In this document: positions 1 through 8,947 of the stretch, in pieces | How positions within the stretch are numbered: position 1 is the first letter of the stretch | Layout of the letters: each line of letters begins with the position of its first letter | Assembly: GCA_027031305.1 (NCBI GenBank) | Contig: JALVRJ010000338.1 | Coordinates: 1 to 27,986, forward strand | Origin: Hyphomicrobiales bacterium | GTDB lineage: Bacteria > Pseudomonadota > Alphaproteobacteria > Rhizobiales > Aestuariivirgaceae | Direction of reading: 5' to 3' | Length of the DNA stretch: 27,986 nucleotides | Translations under genes and position numbers: made by a program | The notes under the pieces: generated by a model | Told to the model about the DNA's origin: nothing | The model's database searches: none | What the model saw: only the letters and a program-made list of their open reading frames with translations

Positions 1-1283
1 AGCGTGTCGGCCACCCGGGCGAAGATATTCGCGTTGCCCACCAGCACGTCATTGCCATCACCACCCCTCAGCGTGTCCTGCCCGGCACCGCCATAGAGCT
101 TGTCGTCGCCGGCGTCACCTTTAATGGTGTCATTGCCGGCATCTCCAAAGAGCTTGTCGTTGCCCTTGCCTCCAATGACAGAATCGTCACCGGCATCGCC
201 ATGCAAAACATCATTCCCCGGATGGCCCAAGAGGACATCGCTCTTGTCCCCTCCACGCAGCGTATCGTCCCCACCTCCGGCCTCGATATAATCCCTCAGC
301 GACGATCCCGTGATGGTTTCCGCATCCCCATCGCCGTAGATATTCAACCAGTCATTCGTACCATTCCAGTTTATGAATTTCCAGCCCGAGAGATCCAGGT
401 CAGTAGCGCTGGACATGTCAACAAGGATTTGTGCGGATGTTGATGAATATCCACTACCGCTAATCATGAGATTAGTGGCCAATCCGGCCCCAACTTCATC
501 GGCATTGATCCAAAATAAAGAGGCATGGCCGGGAGCTGTAACGAATTTGATCTGCTCGATGGAATCAAAATCCGCCCCTCTGAAATCAAAACGTAGATCA
601 GGTGCGCCAGGATTTATACCAAGCTCGATGGTATCCGTCCCGTCACCTCCAGAAATCACCTCTCCAACGGGAACATCCTCGCCATCGAGATATTCGAAGG
701 TATCGTCACCCGCGCCACCCAGGAGAGTGTCCACGCCTGGACCACCGGATAAGTGGTCATTACCGTCCCCTCCGTTCAGTATGTCATTGCCATCGGCTCC
801 CGCAAGCCAATCATCTTCGCCTTGTGCAAAGACGACATCTTTTTGTATCGACCCCTCAAAAGTTTCCGCGTTTTCATCGCCGAAGATGAATATGATTTCA
901 TCTTGCCTCCCCCAGCCAGAATCAAATCTCCATTGGGATATGTCCAGATGTGTCACATCCCCCATGTATATATCGATAATTTCCCTAAAGCCTTCTCTAT
1001 CGATTCCTGAAATACTCAGGTTGGAGGCAAGCCCGTATCCGATTTCACTGGCGGAAATCTGGGCACGCATTATGCCCGCTGGAACGCCTGATCCCGACAG
1101 GGCAAATTCAAATGCTTCTATGGAAATGAAGTCCGCCTCGCGCATATCGAATGTGCGCAAATCTTCCTCATTCCACACCCTCCTGTCTATGACGAACTGA
1201 ACAACATCACGAGCCCCATCCGTCCCCCTGACAATGCCCCGAAAATCACGCCCATTATGAAACGTTAGCGTTCTGGTTGCCAT
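1..1283 (-). CDS. RTX-type calcium-binding repeat protein, N-terminal part (cut by window edge)
   Basis: The minus-strand frame opens with ATG at 1283-1281, preceded by a GGGAGGA ribosome site with about 6 bases of spacing, and stays open to base 1, so 427 residues are visible and the C-terminus is missing. Nonapeptide repeats of the GGxGxDxLx type, which bind calcium in a beta-roll, occur at about residues 162-196 and 335-415. Between and before them lies a module present twice (about residues 50-150 and 237-332) with shared motifs such as ADF.SIE, the E[IV]G.GLA.NL.ISG stretch, LD[IL]S.W and GD..AET..GS. There is no N-terminal signal peptide, as expected for proteins exported by type I secretion, whose signal is C-terminal and would lie outside the window. 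Repeat type and family are seen; secretion and any adhesin, enzyme or matrix role are inference. It is divergent from the polysaccharide cluster. Confidence 0.85.
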   Translation of the reverse strand, partial: MATRTLTFHNGRDFRGIVRGTDGARDVVQFVIDRRVWNEEDLRTFDMREADFISIEAFEFALSGSGVPAGIMRAQISASEIGYGLASNLSISGIDREGFREIIDIYMGDVTHLDISQWRFDSGWGRQDEIIFIFGDENAETFEGSIQKDVVFAQGEDDWLAGADGNDILNGGDGNDHLSGGPGVDTLLGGAGDDTFEYLDGEDVPVGEVISGGDGTDTIELGINPGAPDLRFDFRGADFDSIEQIKFVTAPGHASLFWINADEVGAGLATNLMISGSGYSSTSAQILVDMSSATDLDLSGWKFINWNGTNDWLNIYGDGDAETITGSSLRDYIEAGGGDDTLRGGDKSDVLLGHPGNDVLHGDAGDDSVIGGKGNDKLFGDAGNDTIKGDAGDDKLYGGAGQDTLRGGDGNDVLVGNANIFARVADT

Positions 1284-2062
1284 GGCGATATCCTCCCTTG
1301 ACCTTGGCTTTTCATGCGCCAGGTTGGCACGACACTCTCATTCGCACCGCCTGTCATGGCCGGGAGAAAATGAAGAATTATTGCGATAAGACAGCAACCA
1401 GGAGTCGGTATGGAACTCACTGGTAAGGCACGCATGTCCGCCCTTTGCCCCGTCCGACCAGGATCTGTTGTTCCGTTGGTCGACGAAGCCCCCTCCACAC
1501 GCACCCATCATCTGGCTTCCCTGCCATAGACATGACGAAGCGTGTGCTAATACCACTTGGCATTATGATATTGATTCTCACCCTTGGGAAATCACATCTT
1601 CGTGAAAATTGGAGAACATTGGTGAACATGAAACAGGAAGGAACAAGGCAATATTACATGGACAAGGTTATCAGCCTTCCAGCCGGTTCATCACCACAGG
1701 ACATGCGCCGGCGAAAAAAATCTTGGCAAGTTATGAGAACGTGATAATGTGGCAAAAGCACTTCAGGGCGTTCCGCAGTGGCAATCCCATATTCATTCCT
1801 TGTTGGCACTGGTCTCCCTCACGCGCGGGAGCGGCTCCGAACACTGTCATGCGCGCATGTGGCCACATTGTCCCATCGGCCGCATGACCGACATCGTGAG
1901 ACGACGCCGGCATGAAAACCAATTGTGATCGTATGGCTTTTGTCTGGCTCGATTTGTCATCCTGCGCCATAATGAGAACATGATTTCATTCAAATCCACA
2001 AACGCCAAAAACGATTGGATCGGAAGCATATCGACCACTCGGTGACGGTTGACAAATTCAAT
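1284..2062. other. Non-coding gap between RTX protein and polysaccharide cluster
   Basis: About 780 bases separate two divergent genes. I see only short frames without convincing ribosome sites or recognisable products. The segment should hold the promoter of the RTX gene near its left end and that of the first glycosyltransferase near its right end, which becomes AT-richer after about 1900. I could not pick out a confident -35/-10 pair. Confidence 0.5.
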
Positions 2063-3205
2063 ATGATGAATGCCGATCTCTCGAAGAAAAAAATTTTCAT
2101 CTGGCAATGGGGGCGCTATGGGGCGGGCCCGAGATATGCATATGAGCTTGCCCATGGGTTACGCGGCCAGGGACTTGATGTTCTTTTGTCCCTTTCAAGC
2201 AATGCGGAAATCATGCGCACCGTCCCTGAGCGGGAGGTCGACTTACCATTCCCGACGTATGCGAATTTCTATGATTTCACGATAAAGAGCATTTTCCTGC
2301 CAAGACTTCTGCATGAACTGGACCACTTCATCGAGGCCACTCGTCCAGGCGTTGCCATTTGCGCCATGCCGGGAATATGGGACGCATTCGTTGCCAAACG
2401 TCTTCAAAGGCATGGAATCCCTGTAATAACCATTGTGCACGACGTAAAAAATCATCCGGGAGATTTGTTTATTCCAGTCTACTGGTTACAAAGAAGCTTG
2501 ATTCGAAAAAGTACGGGGATAATAACCTTGACCGACTTTGTCGCAAGGGAACTTGTGAAAATGGGATTATTGAATGGGAAATTCCATTCCACGATTTCAC
2601 ATATTCCTTTCTTTTTTCCCGATTTGAAAATGGCCCCTCCGAAGCTTCCGGGATACCCCCGTCGTCCGGTCATGCGACTACTGTTGGCTGGACGTCTGCA
2701 AGCCTACAAGGGGCTGGAGCTATTCGCGGATGCGCTCGACCATCTCTCTGACAAGCCCATCGAGGTGCGTGTGGTTGGCGATGGAAGTGGAAGGGCACTG
2801 GAAAAGCTGGCAGACAATGGAAAGGTTGATTTCCGTCGAGGATGGTGCACGGAGGAAGACCTTGTTTCTCATATAGATTGGGCTGACGTCATTGTGGCGC
2901 CCTACATCGAGGCAACCCAATCTGGCATCGTTACGCTGGCACTGGATCGCTGGCGTCCGGTCATAGCGACCCCGGTAGGCGGACTGCCCGAGCAGGTTAT
3001 CCATAATGTCACCGGACTGGTCACGGATGAAATATCCGGGGCCTCTGTTGCGGAATCCATCGAGACATATTTGAACAACCCTGATTTGTATATTTATTGC
3101 TTCACGAACTCACGGATACGCTCAAGATTGAAAAATGGTTGGAAGACCATATCCCCCCAATTCACTGACTTGATTGGCAAATTGGATGCAGGACATGAAG
3201 CGTGA
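2063..3205 (+). CDS. Glycosyltransferase, GT4-like (GT-B fold)
   Basis: A 380-residue protein of the usual size for a single GT-B glycosyltransferase, which moves a sugar from a nucleotide donor to a growing glycan at the cytoplasmic face of the inner membrane. The N-terminal half starts with a strand-rich segment and a glycine stretch (WGRYGAGPR, about residues 16-24). The C-terminal half carries the GT4 donor-site pattern: LLLAGRLQAYKGLEL at about 206-220, VVGDGSGR near 237-244, and YIEATQSGIVTLAL (281-294) followed by RPVIATPVGGLPE. The frame is open from a TTG at 2015, but the twin ATG at 2063/2066 fits the start of the domain better; neither has a good ribosome site. Base composition looks more AT-rich than wecBC downstream. 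Sugar and linkage cannot be read from the sequence. Confidence 0.82.
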   Translation: MMNADLSKKKIFIWQWGRYGAGPRYAYELAHGLRGQGLDVLLSLSSNAEIMRTVPEREVDLPFPTYANFYDFTIKSIFLPRLLHELDHFIEATRPGVAICAMPGIWDAFVAKRLQRHGIPVITIVHDVKNHPGDLFIPVYWLQRSLIRKSTGIITLTDFVARELVKMGLLNGKFHSTISHIPFFFPDLKMAPPKLPGYPRRPVMRLLLAGRLQAYKGLELFADALDHLSDKPIEVRVVGDGSGRALEKLADNGKVDFRRGWCTEEDLVSHIDWADVIVAPYIEATQSGIVTLALDRWRPVIATPVGGLPEQVIHNVTGLVTDEISGASVAESIETYLNNPDLYIYCFTNSRIRSRLKNGWKTISPQFTDLIGKLDAGHEA

Positions 3206-3682
3206 AAGTCATTGCAGCATGATGGCGCCATTTTCCTCATTCCAATGAATTGCCCCCGTAATCTCTCCGGCACTTCGTCTCCATCCATACCGGACGAAAC
3301 CGCACCGCCTCAATTCCCTGGTCGGCGGAAGCGATCACATATCCCTTGGCTACATGAGCTTATGCCGGCATACTTGAAAAACCACCAACCGGCCCGCTTA
3401 TTCGCAAGTTGACATCATTCTGAATAAATACCCAAAAAAGTACGAACCACGAAGCAGGCGCCGAACATCTCGCAAGAGCCTCGACAAGACGTGCCAGCTT
3501 CCCGCACCATCCGTTGCCTCGCCGGCATCCGCACGACCTGTCGCTCCTGCCCTGCGTCGCCATACGCTGCTAACGGAAATGTCACGTGGGCTGGCACATC
3601 CGGCCTCGTCCTGGTTATATCAGCCACGCTCGTTTTCAGGCGCGGCAGATATTGATACAACCGAATAGGCGCTTTCACCACC
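3206..3682. other. Non-coding gap between two glycosyltransferases
   Basis: Nearly 480 bases without a supported gene; the open frames here are short or are extensions of shadow frames of the next gene. The segment around 3370-3450 is AT-rich and contains a perfect -35-like TTGACA at 3409-3414, but no matching -10 at normal spacing. It may contain a promoter for the gene at 3683 or decayed sequence. Confidence 0.4.
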
Positions 3683-4861
3683 ATGCCATGCGGTCGAAAA
3701 CAGATCATTGTTGCCAGTTCTCACGTTTGGGGCGGCCACATAAAAACAGGCACGGAGCATCTGGCGGAGCAGTTTCACGCCGACGGCTGGGAAGTGCTGT
3801 TTCTTTCTTCGCCAATTTCTCCCCTGCACCTGTTTCATCGCCGTTCATGGGCGCAAAGCCGGCGCAAGCTGAAGATGGTCAGGCCGGCAATGGCGGAAAG
3901 ACGGCCTGGATTTCATCTTCTCAGTCCATTTACGCTTCTTCCGCATGTCAACCGGTTCCCGCTCAACAGCTCCTTCACCCTCAGGGTCTGGCACCGGCTC
4001 ACGTTGCCTCCCCTGGAGGCGTGCATCGAGCGACTGGGCTTCGGCGAGGCACGGCTCATCCTGTTCGACAATATCGTCTGCTGGCCAATGTTGCGTTCTC
4101 ATCCGGGCAAGAAGGTCTACCGCCTGGCCGATCGGATAGATCGCTTCAAGGTGATAAGCAAGGCGATGCTCCGCACCCAACAAGCCGTTTTCAGGGAAGC
4201 GGACCTAGTCATTTATACCGCTCGCGATCTTGCGAAACAGCTTACCGACAGAAAAGGGCCTTCCCTTTTGCTCCCCAATGGCGTCGATCATGCGTTCTTT
4301 TCTGCTCCGCGTCCGGTGCCCGTCGAATACCAGGAGGTGAAGAGCCCACGAATTCTCTACATGGGATCGGTGGAAGACTGGTTTGACTTCGAACAGTTCA
4401 ATCAGGCCACGGCACGCTTTCCCGACGCCACCTTCTTCGTCATCGCTCCGGAAAGCCCCTTTTTGCAACGGCTGGAGAAAAGATCCAACGTGCGCATTCT
4501 GGGCCACAGGCCCTATGCCAGCTTGCCCGCCTATCTGCAACACGCCGACATCGGTCTCATACCCTTCGACATGGAAAATCACCACGAATTGCTGGATTCC
4601 GTTAGCCCTCTGAAACTGTTTGAATATCTCTCCGCGGGCCTGCCCGTCATTTCCTATGATGGCCGGGAAATACGCAACCTGGAAGCACCGGTCATGCGTT
4701 ATTCGCCTCAACGGCCGTTGCATGAAGCCATCGCCCTCTTGCTGAAACAGAAGGAGGAAAACGCGATGTTCTCGAAAGATACGCTGAGAGAATTCGCCAG
4801 CAAGGCGGATTGGAAAAGGAAATATGAAATTCTGCTTGCGGAATTGGCGAAAATGTTGTGA
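3683..4861 (+). CDS. Glycosyltransferase, GT-B fold (GumK/GT4-like)
   Basis: A 392-residue protein starting at ATG 3683. After the N-terminal strand (about residues 6-12) comes a VWGGHIKTGTEHLA segment. The middle contains a conserved-looking RLADRIDRF stretch and LLLPNGVDH, typical of the hinge region in GT-B enzymes. The C-terminal half has YMGSVEDWFDF, LGHRPYASLPAYLQHADIGLIPF and SVSPLKLFEYLSAGLPVIS, the latter being the donor-binding E-containing helix seen in GT4 and GumK-like enzymes. This suggests a cytoplasmic or membrane-associated sugar transferase of exopolysaccharide assembly. The GumK resemblance is tentative; the GT-B assignment is firm. The gene lies about 115 bases before the wecB start and is probably co-transcribed with it. 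Confidence 0.83.
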   Translation: MPCGRKQIIVASSHVWGGHIKTGTEHLAEQFHADGWEVLFLSSPISPLHLFHRRSWAQSRRKLKMVRPAMAERRPGFHLLSPFTLLPHVNRFPLNSSFTLRVWHRLTLPPLEACIERLGFGEARLILFDNIVCWPMLRSHPGKKVYRLADRIDRFKVISKAMLRTQQAVFREADLVIYTARDLAKQLTDRKGPSLLLPNGVDHAFFSAPRPVPVEYQEVKSPRILYMGSVEDWFDFEQFNQATARFPDATFFVIAPESPFLQRLEKRSNVRILGHRPYASLPAYLQHADIGLIPFDMENHHELLDSVSPLKLFEYLSAGLPVISYDGREIRNLEAPVMRYSPQRPLHEAIALLLKQKEENAMFSKDTLREFASKADWKRKYEILLAELAKML

Positions 4862-4975
4862 GAAACAGAATTGCTGTGGAAATGAACCTTGGGAGGGGGC
4901 GGATCTGCATGGTTGCCAGTCCGGCCATCATGCATGATGGCGGATGCAAGAACCGGTAGCGAAGGGGTGGGGGTG

Positions 4976-6088
4976 ATGCATGTTCTGGTCATCTTCGGCA
5001 CCAGGCCGGAAGCCATCAAGATGGCGCCTCTTGTCAAGGAACTATCCAAAAGACCCGGTGTTAGGCTCACTGTCTGCGTCACCGGGCAGCACCGCGACAT
5101 GCTCGATCAGGTGCTCGATGTGTTCGACATCCGGCCCGACGTCGATCTCGACATAATGCGTCCGGGCCAAACGCTGTTCGATGTCACGGTGGAAGTCCTG
5201 CGCGGACTGGAGAAGGTTCTGCGTGAACAGAACCCCGACTTCGTGCTGGTGCATGGAGACACCACCACCGCCATGGCCGCGGCCATGGCTGCATTCTACT
5301 GCCAGATTCCCATAGGACACGTGGAGGCCGGGCTGCGCTCCGGCGACCTGATGCGCCCCTGGCCGGAGGAAATGAACCGCAAGGTGATAGACGCCATCGC
5401 ATCCCAGCATTATGCACCCACGGAAGGGGCGAGACAGGCCCTCCTGCGCGAGGGCATCGCCGATGATCTCATCACGGTAACCGGCAATACGGTCATCGAC
5501 GCCTTGCTGGAAGTGGTCGCGCGCATCGAGCAATCGCCCGATCTCGAGGCGCAACTTGCCGACAGGTTCGGTTTTCTTGATGAAAACAAACGGCTGTTGT
5601 TGGTGACCGGCCACCGCCGGGAAAGCTTCGGGGCGGGCTTCGAGCGCCTCTGCAAGGCCTTGCTGAAACTTTCCGAACGGCCCGACGTGGAAATCGTCTA
5701 CCCCGTTCATCTCAATGAAAACGTGCGCGAGCCCGTCAACCGCCTTCTTTCCGGCCGCCCCAACATCCACCTCATCGAGCCGCTGGAATACGTGCCGTTC
5801 GTCTACCTGATGAATCGCGCCACCCTGGTCATCACCGACTCCGGAGGCATCCAGGAAGAGGCGCCGGCACTGGGCAAGCCGGTTCTTGTCACCCGCGATG
5901 TCACGGAACGGCCCGAAGCCGTGGAAGCCGGAACGGCCATTCTGGTGGGAACGGACCCGGAAAGAATTGTGAATGAGGCGACACGCCTTCTTGACAACGA
6001 GGAGGATTACCTGCGCATGAGCCGTGCGCACAACCCATATGGCGATGGCACGGCGAGCCGGAAAATCGTGGAGAGAATACTGGGATGA
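4976..6088 (+). CDS. wecB: UDP-N-acetylglucosamine 2-epimerase (non-hydrolysing)
   Basis: Converts UDP-GlcNAc to UDP-ManNAc in the cytoplasm. The 370-residue protein matches the usual length of about 375. The start was placed at the ATG at 4976, just after a GGGGTGGGGG ribosome site, because the protein then opens with the family N-terminus [15 protein letters not shown]; the frame is open further upstream but that part is not conserved in character. Residues expected at the active site are present: Asp95 in HGDT, Glu117 in HVEAGLRS, Glu131 in PEEMNR and His213 in TGHRRESFG, followed by the SGGIQEEAP loop. The stop overlaps the wecC start by four bases (ATGA), which indicates translational coupling and a shared product, UDP-ManNAcA. 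The same enzyme type is also called MnaA. Confidence 0.96.
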   Translation: MHVLVIFGTRPEAIKMAPLVKELSKRPGVRLTVCVTGQHRDMLDQVLDVFDIRPDVDLDIMRPGQTLFDVTVEVLRGLEKVLREQNPDFVLVHGDTTTAMAAAMAAFYCQIPIGHVEAGLRSGDLMRPWPEEMNRKVIDAIASQHYAPTEGARQALLREGIADDLITVTGNTVIDALLEVVARIEQSPDLEAQLADRFGFLDENKRLLLVTGHRRESFGAGFERLCKALLKLSERPDVEIVYPVHLNENVREPVNRLLSGRPNIHLIEPLEYVPFVYLMNRATLVITDSGGIQEEAPALGKPVLVTRDVTERPEAVEAGTAILVGTDPERIVNEATRLLDNEEDYLRMSRAHNPYGDGTASRKIVERILG

Positions 6089-7353
6089 CCAATCAGTTCG
6101 AAACCGTTTCCATCATCGGCCTGGGCTATATCGGTTTGCCCACTGCCGCGACGCTGGCCAGCCGCCAGGTTTCCGTCATCGGCGTCGACATCAACGAGGA
6201 GGCCGTCAACTCCATCAACGAAGGCAAGGCCCATTTCTTCGAGCCCGATCTGGACATTCTGCTCAAATCCACCGTTTCGGAGGGCTTGCTCCGCGCCACC
6301 ACCGAGCCGCGGCCGGCCGATGCCTTCATCATCGCCGTGCCCACCCCGTTTCGCGATGACCACAGCGCCGATCTTTCCTACGTCGAAAAGGCCGGCCGCG
6401 ACATCGCCAGGGTCCTCAAGCCCGGAGACCTCGTCATACTGGAATCCACCTCTCCCGTCGGCGCCACCGAACAGCTTTGCCAATGGCTGGCCGAGGAGCG
6501 CCCGGATCTCGAATTTCCCCATGAAAACCCGGAAAATCCCGACATCCACGTTGCCTATTGCCCCGAACGCATCCTGCCAGGCCGGATGCTTCTCGAGCTG
6601 GTGGAGAACGACCGCATCATCGGCGGGATGACACCCGAATGCGCACGCAAGGCACGGGCTCTGTATGGCCTTTTCGTGCGTGGCAAGTTGCTGCTGACCA
6701 CGGCCCCCACGGCCGAACTGGTCAAACTGATGGAAAACGCCTATCGCGACGTCAACATCGCCTTCGCCAACGAGATGTCCCTTTTTTGTGACAAGTTCGG
6801 CCTGGATGTGTGGGAGGCCATCGAATTGGCCAACCACCATCCTCGGGTCAATATCCTGAGGCCCGGCCCCGGCGTGGGAGGGCATTGCATCGCCATCGAC
6901 CCCTGGTTCCTGATTTCCGCCGCGCCGGAACAAACGCGCCTCCTGCGCGCCGCCCGCGAGGTCAATGACGACAAGCCCCATTTCGTGCTGGAAAAGGTGC
7001 GTGAGCGAATGGGCGAGATGAACGATCCGGTCATCGCGTGCCTGGGCCTGGCCTACAAGCCGGACATCGACGACTTGCGCGAAAGCCCGGCCTTGCAAAT
7101 CGTCGAAACCCTGGCCCGGGAAGACAAGGCCAGGCTTCGTGTCGTGGAGCCGAATATCGAGCAACCGCCCAAGTCGCTGCGGGAAGCCGGCGTGGAGCGG
7201 CTAAGCACTCTTGAAGAGGCGCTGGAGCAGGCGGACATCATCTTGCTTCTGGTGGCACACAGCCAGTTCAGGGAAGTGGATCCGCGCAAACTGGAAAACA
7301 AGGTGGTCATCGACACCGTCGGCCTGTGGCGGCGGACGGACAGTCCCGCGTGA
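6085..7353 (+). CDS. wecC: UDP-N-acetyl-D-mannosamine dehydrogenase
   Basis: Oxidises UDP-ManNAc twice with NAD to UDP-N-acetyl-mannosaminuronic acid. It is 422 residues long, the family's normal length. Visible features are the N-terminal Rossmann motif GLGYIGLP (residues 12-19), VPTPF at about 85-89, ESTSPVG at 120-126, the AYCPER segment, and the catalytic cysteine Cys268 in [15 protein letters not shown]. The C-terminal UDP-binding domain contains [16 protein letters not shown]. It resembles enterobacterial WecC throughout by eye. It overlaps wecB by four bases and the following glycosyltransferase, so the three are very likely translated as a coupled unit. The product implies a uronic-acid-containing surface glycan. 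Confidence 0.96.
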   Translation: MTNQFETVSIIGLGYIGLPTAATLASRQVSVIGVDINEEAVNSINEGKAHFFEPDLDILLKSTVSEGLLRATTEPRPADAFIIAVPTPFRDDHSADLSYVEKAGRDIARVLKPGDLVILESTSPVGATEQLCQWLAEERPDLEFPHENPENPDIHVAYCPERILPGRMLLELVENDRIIGGMTPECARKARALYGLFVRGKLLLTTAPTAELVKLMENAYRDVNIAFANEMSLFCDKFGLDVWEAIELANHHPRVNILRPGPGVGGHCIAIDPWFLISAAPEQTRLLRAAREVNDDKPHFVLEKVRERMGEMNDPVIACLGLAYKPDIDDLRESPALQIVETLAREDKARLRVVEPNIEQPPKSLREAGVERLSTLEEALEQADIILLLVAHSQFREVDPRKLENKVVIDTVGLWRRTDSPA

Positions 7354-8924
7354 TACGGAAACACATGCGCGCGTGGGCAAAGGACATGGGACGGCGGTTG
7401 TTGCGCCGCTATCCCGCCCTGCCCCGCCTTCTTCTGCGACCGGAGCTGAAGCCCCTGCGCCGCCTTTCCTACCGGCTCTTTCCCTGGGCCGCACATGCAA
7501 TCGCGGGTCGGTATTTCTCCGCCGGAGATCTTGACGCCGCCCGCGAAGAGCTTGCCGACTCTCGCTTTTCCGGACGTGTTCTGGAAAAGATCGGAGAAGT
7601 GGAAGAGGTCATCGCCGCCGGTGTCATGGTCGCCCCGCCTCCTCCTGCTTGGGTGGCCACATCCGCGGACATGGCACCCGCGCCACCATCGGGCTCGCCG
7701 CCAACCGTCATTCACGCCCTGCACAATTGTCTGCCGCTGGACAGCGCCGGCTACGCCCATCGCTCTCAGGCACTGCTACTGGCGCAACGAAGCAGAGGCA
7801 TCAGGGCATATCCCTACACCCGCCCCGGCTATCCGCACGATCTCGGCCGCGGAGCAGACCGGAAAGTATCTCATCAAACCGCCTTCGGCAGCATCACCTA
7901 TCGCCATATCGCCCCCACCAGCGACATGCGTTTCAGGGGCACCGAACGGGACTACATGGCCCATTACGCGGCCCGCCTGACGAGGGCGGCCCGGGGACAT
8001 CGGGCGCACCTCATTCACGCACATTCCAACTACCTGAATGGACTCGCCGCCGTCTGGGCGGCCAAATGGGCCGGCTGCAAGTCGATCTATGAAGTCCGGG
8101 GGCTGTGGCATGAAACCCGGGCCAGCGTGGAGCCGGCCTTCCGGCAAAGCCCCCTGTTCGCCTATCAACAGACACTGGAATTACAGGCCATGCGGCAGGC
8201 CGACGCCGTCGTCACTCTGTCCACTCCCTTGAAGGAGTGGATGCTTGAGCATGGCGTGGCCAATGAAAAGATTCACGTCATCGGCAATGCCATCGATCTG
8301 AAGAGCTTCAGGCTCCCGCCGCCAGATCCGCATCTGATCGAACGATACGGACTGAAGGACAGGATCGTCATCGGCTATGCCGGATCGCTGGTGGCCTATG
8401 AAGGTCTCGACGTGCTGGTGGAGGCGTTCGCCCGCTGTCAAGGAAGGAACGGCCCCGACATGGCCCTCGTCATCGTCGGTGACGGCCCGGAACGCAAAAG
8501 GCTGATGCGGCTGGCAGGGAACCTGGGAGTTGCCAGCCATGTTCATTTTACCGGCCGGGTGCCGGCGGGGTGGGTGCCCGCCTTTCTTTCCCTGTTCGAT
8601 ATCTGCCCCCTGCCCCGGCATGATCTGCCGGTGACCAGGCTGGTTCCGCCACTGAAACCACTCGAGATCATGGCCGCGGAGAAACCTCTGCTGGTTTCCG
8701 CCCTGCCGCCACTTCTCGCTTTCGGCATCGACGGAGAAAGCCGCCTGTCCTTCGCCCCCGGCGATGCCGACGCCCTGGCTCGCCAGCTGCGCCGGCTCGC
8801 CGATGATCCGGCGTTGCGAAAAAACATTGGCCTCGCCGGCCGCCATTGGGTCGAGAAACATGGCGACTGGTCGGAAAACGCCGAAAAATACCTCCGGCTC
8901 TATGAGACGCTGCTTGGCCACTGA
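7350..8924 (+). CDS. Glycosyltransferase family 4 with N-terminal extension
   Basis: About 524 residues from GTG 7350, which overlaps the wecC stop (GTGA); an ATG at 7365 is the alternative start. Residues 1-115 are a basic, alanine/proline-rich extension without a recognised domain. The glycosyltransferase part starts at HALHNCLPLDSAGYAHRSQ (about 122-140), a motif of exopolysaccharide glycosyltransferases. It continues with IYEVRG (about 246), YAGSLVAYEGLDVL (343-356), IVGDGPER (about 375-382) and LVPPLKPLEIMA, where the donor-binding glutamate lies. It is paralogous to the C-terminal half of the protein at 11876-13957, sharing NGLAAV, SIYEVRG.W and LV.PLKP.E motifs. It is followed at short distance by a convergent heparinase-like gene. 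Substrate unknown. Confidence 0.87.
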   Translation: MIRKHMRAWAKDMGRRLLRRYPALPRLLLRPELKPLRRLSYRLFPWAAHAIAGRYFSAGDLDAAREELADSRFSGRVLEKIGEVEEVIAAGVMVAPPPPAWVATSADMAPAPPSGSPPTVIHALHNCLPLDSAGYAHRSQALLLAQRSRGIRAYPYTRPGYPHDLGRGADRKVSHQTAFGSITYRHIAPTSDMRFRGTERDYMAHYAARLTRAARGHRAHLIHAHSNYLNGLAAVWAAKWAGCKSIYEVRGLWHETRASVEPAFRQSPLFAYQQTLELQAMRQADAVVTLSTPLKEWMLEHGVANEKIHVIGNAIDLKSFRLPPPDPHLIERYGLKDRIVIGYAGSLVAYEGLDVLVEAFARCQGRNGPDMALVIVGDGPERKRLMRLAGNLGVASHVHFTGRVPAGWVPAFLSLFDICPLPRHDLPVTRLVPPLKPLEIMAAEKPLLVSALPPLLAFGIDGESRLSFAPGDADALARQLRRLADDPALRKNIGLAGRHWVEKHGDWSENAEKYLRLYETLLGH

Positions 8925-8930
8925 GGCGGA

Positions 8931-8945
8931 GGTGCCATCGGCACC
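8931..8945. terminator. Small hairpin between convergent genes
   Basis: GGTGCC and GGCACC form a 6-bp stem with a 3-base loop in the 23-base gap between the convergent glycosyltransferase and heparinase-like genes. It could act as a bidirectional terminator, but there is no T tract on either side. Confidence 0.3.
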
Positions 8946-8947
8946 CT

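Noticed and set aside
1532-1744. Small plus-strand frame starting MTKRVLIPLGIMILIL with one hydrophobic segment
   Set aside because: It resembles a small membrane protein, but lacks a ribosome site and any recognised motif, and its C-terminal part looks random.
3409-3450. Perfect TTGACA as a promoter for the glycosyltransferase at 3683
   Set aside because: No -10-like hexamer follows at 16-18 bases; TAAATA comes too early at about 10 bases.
5042-6031. Long minus-strand open frame opposite wecB
   Set aside because: It is the antisense shadow of a well supported epimerase gene, with no recognisable domain.
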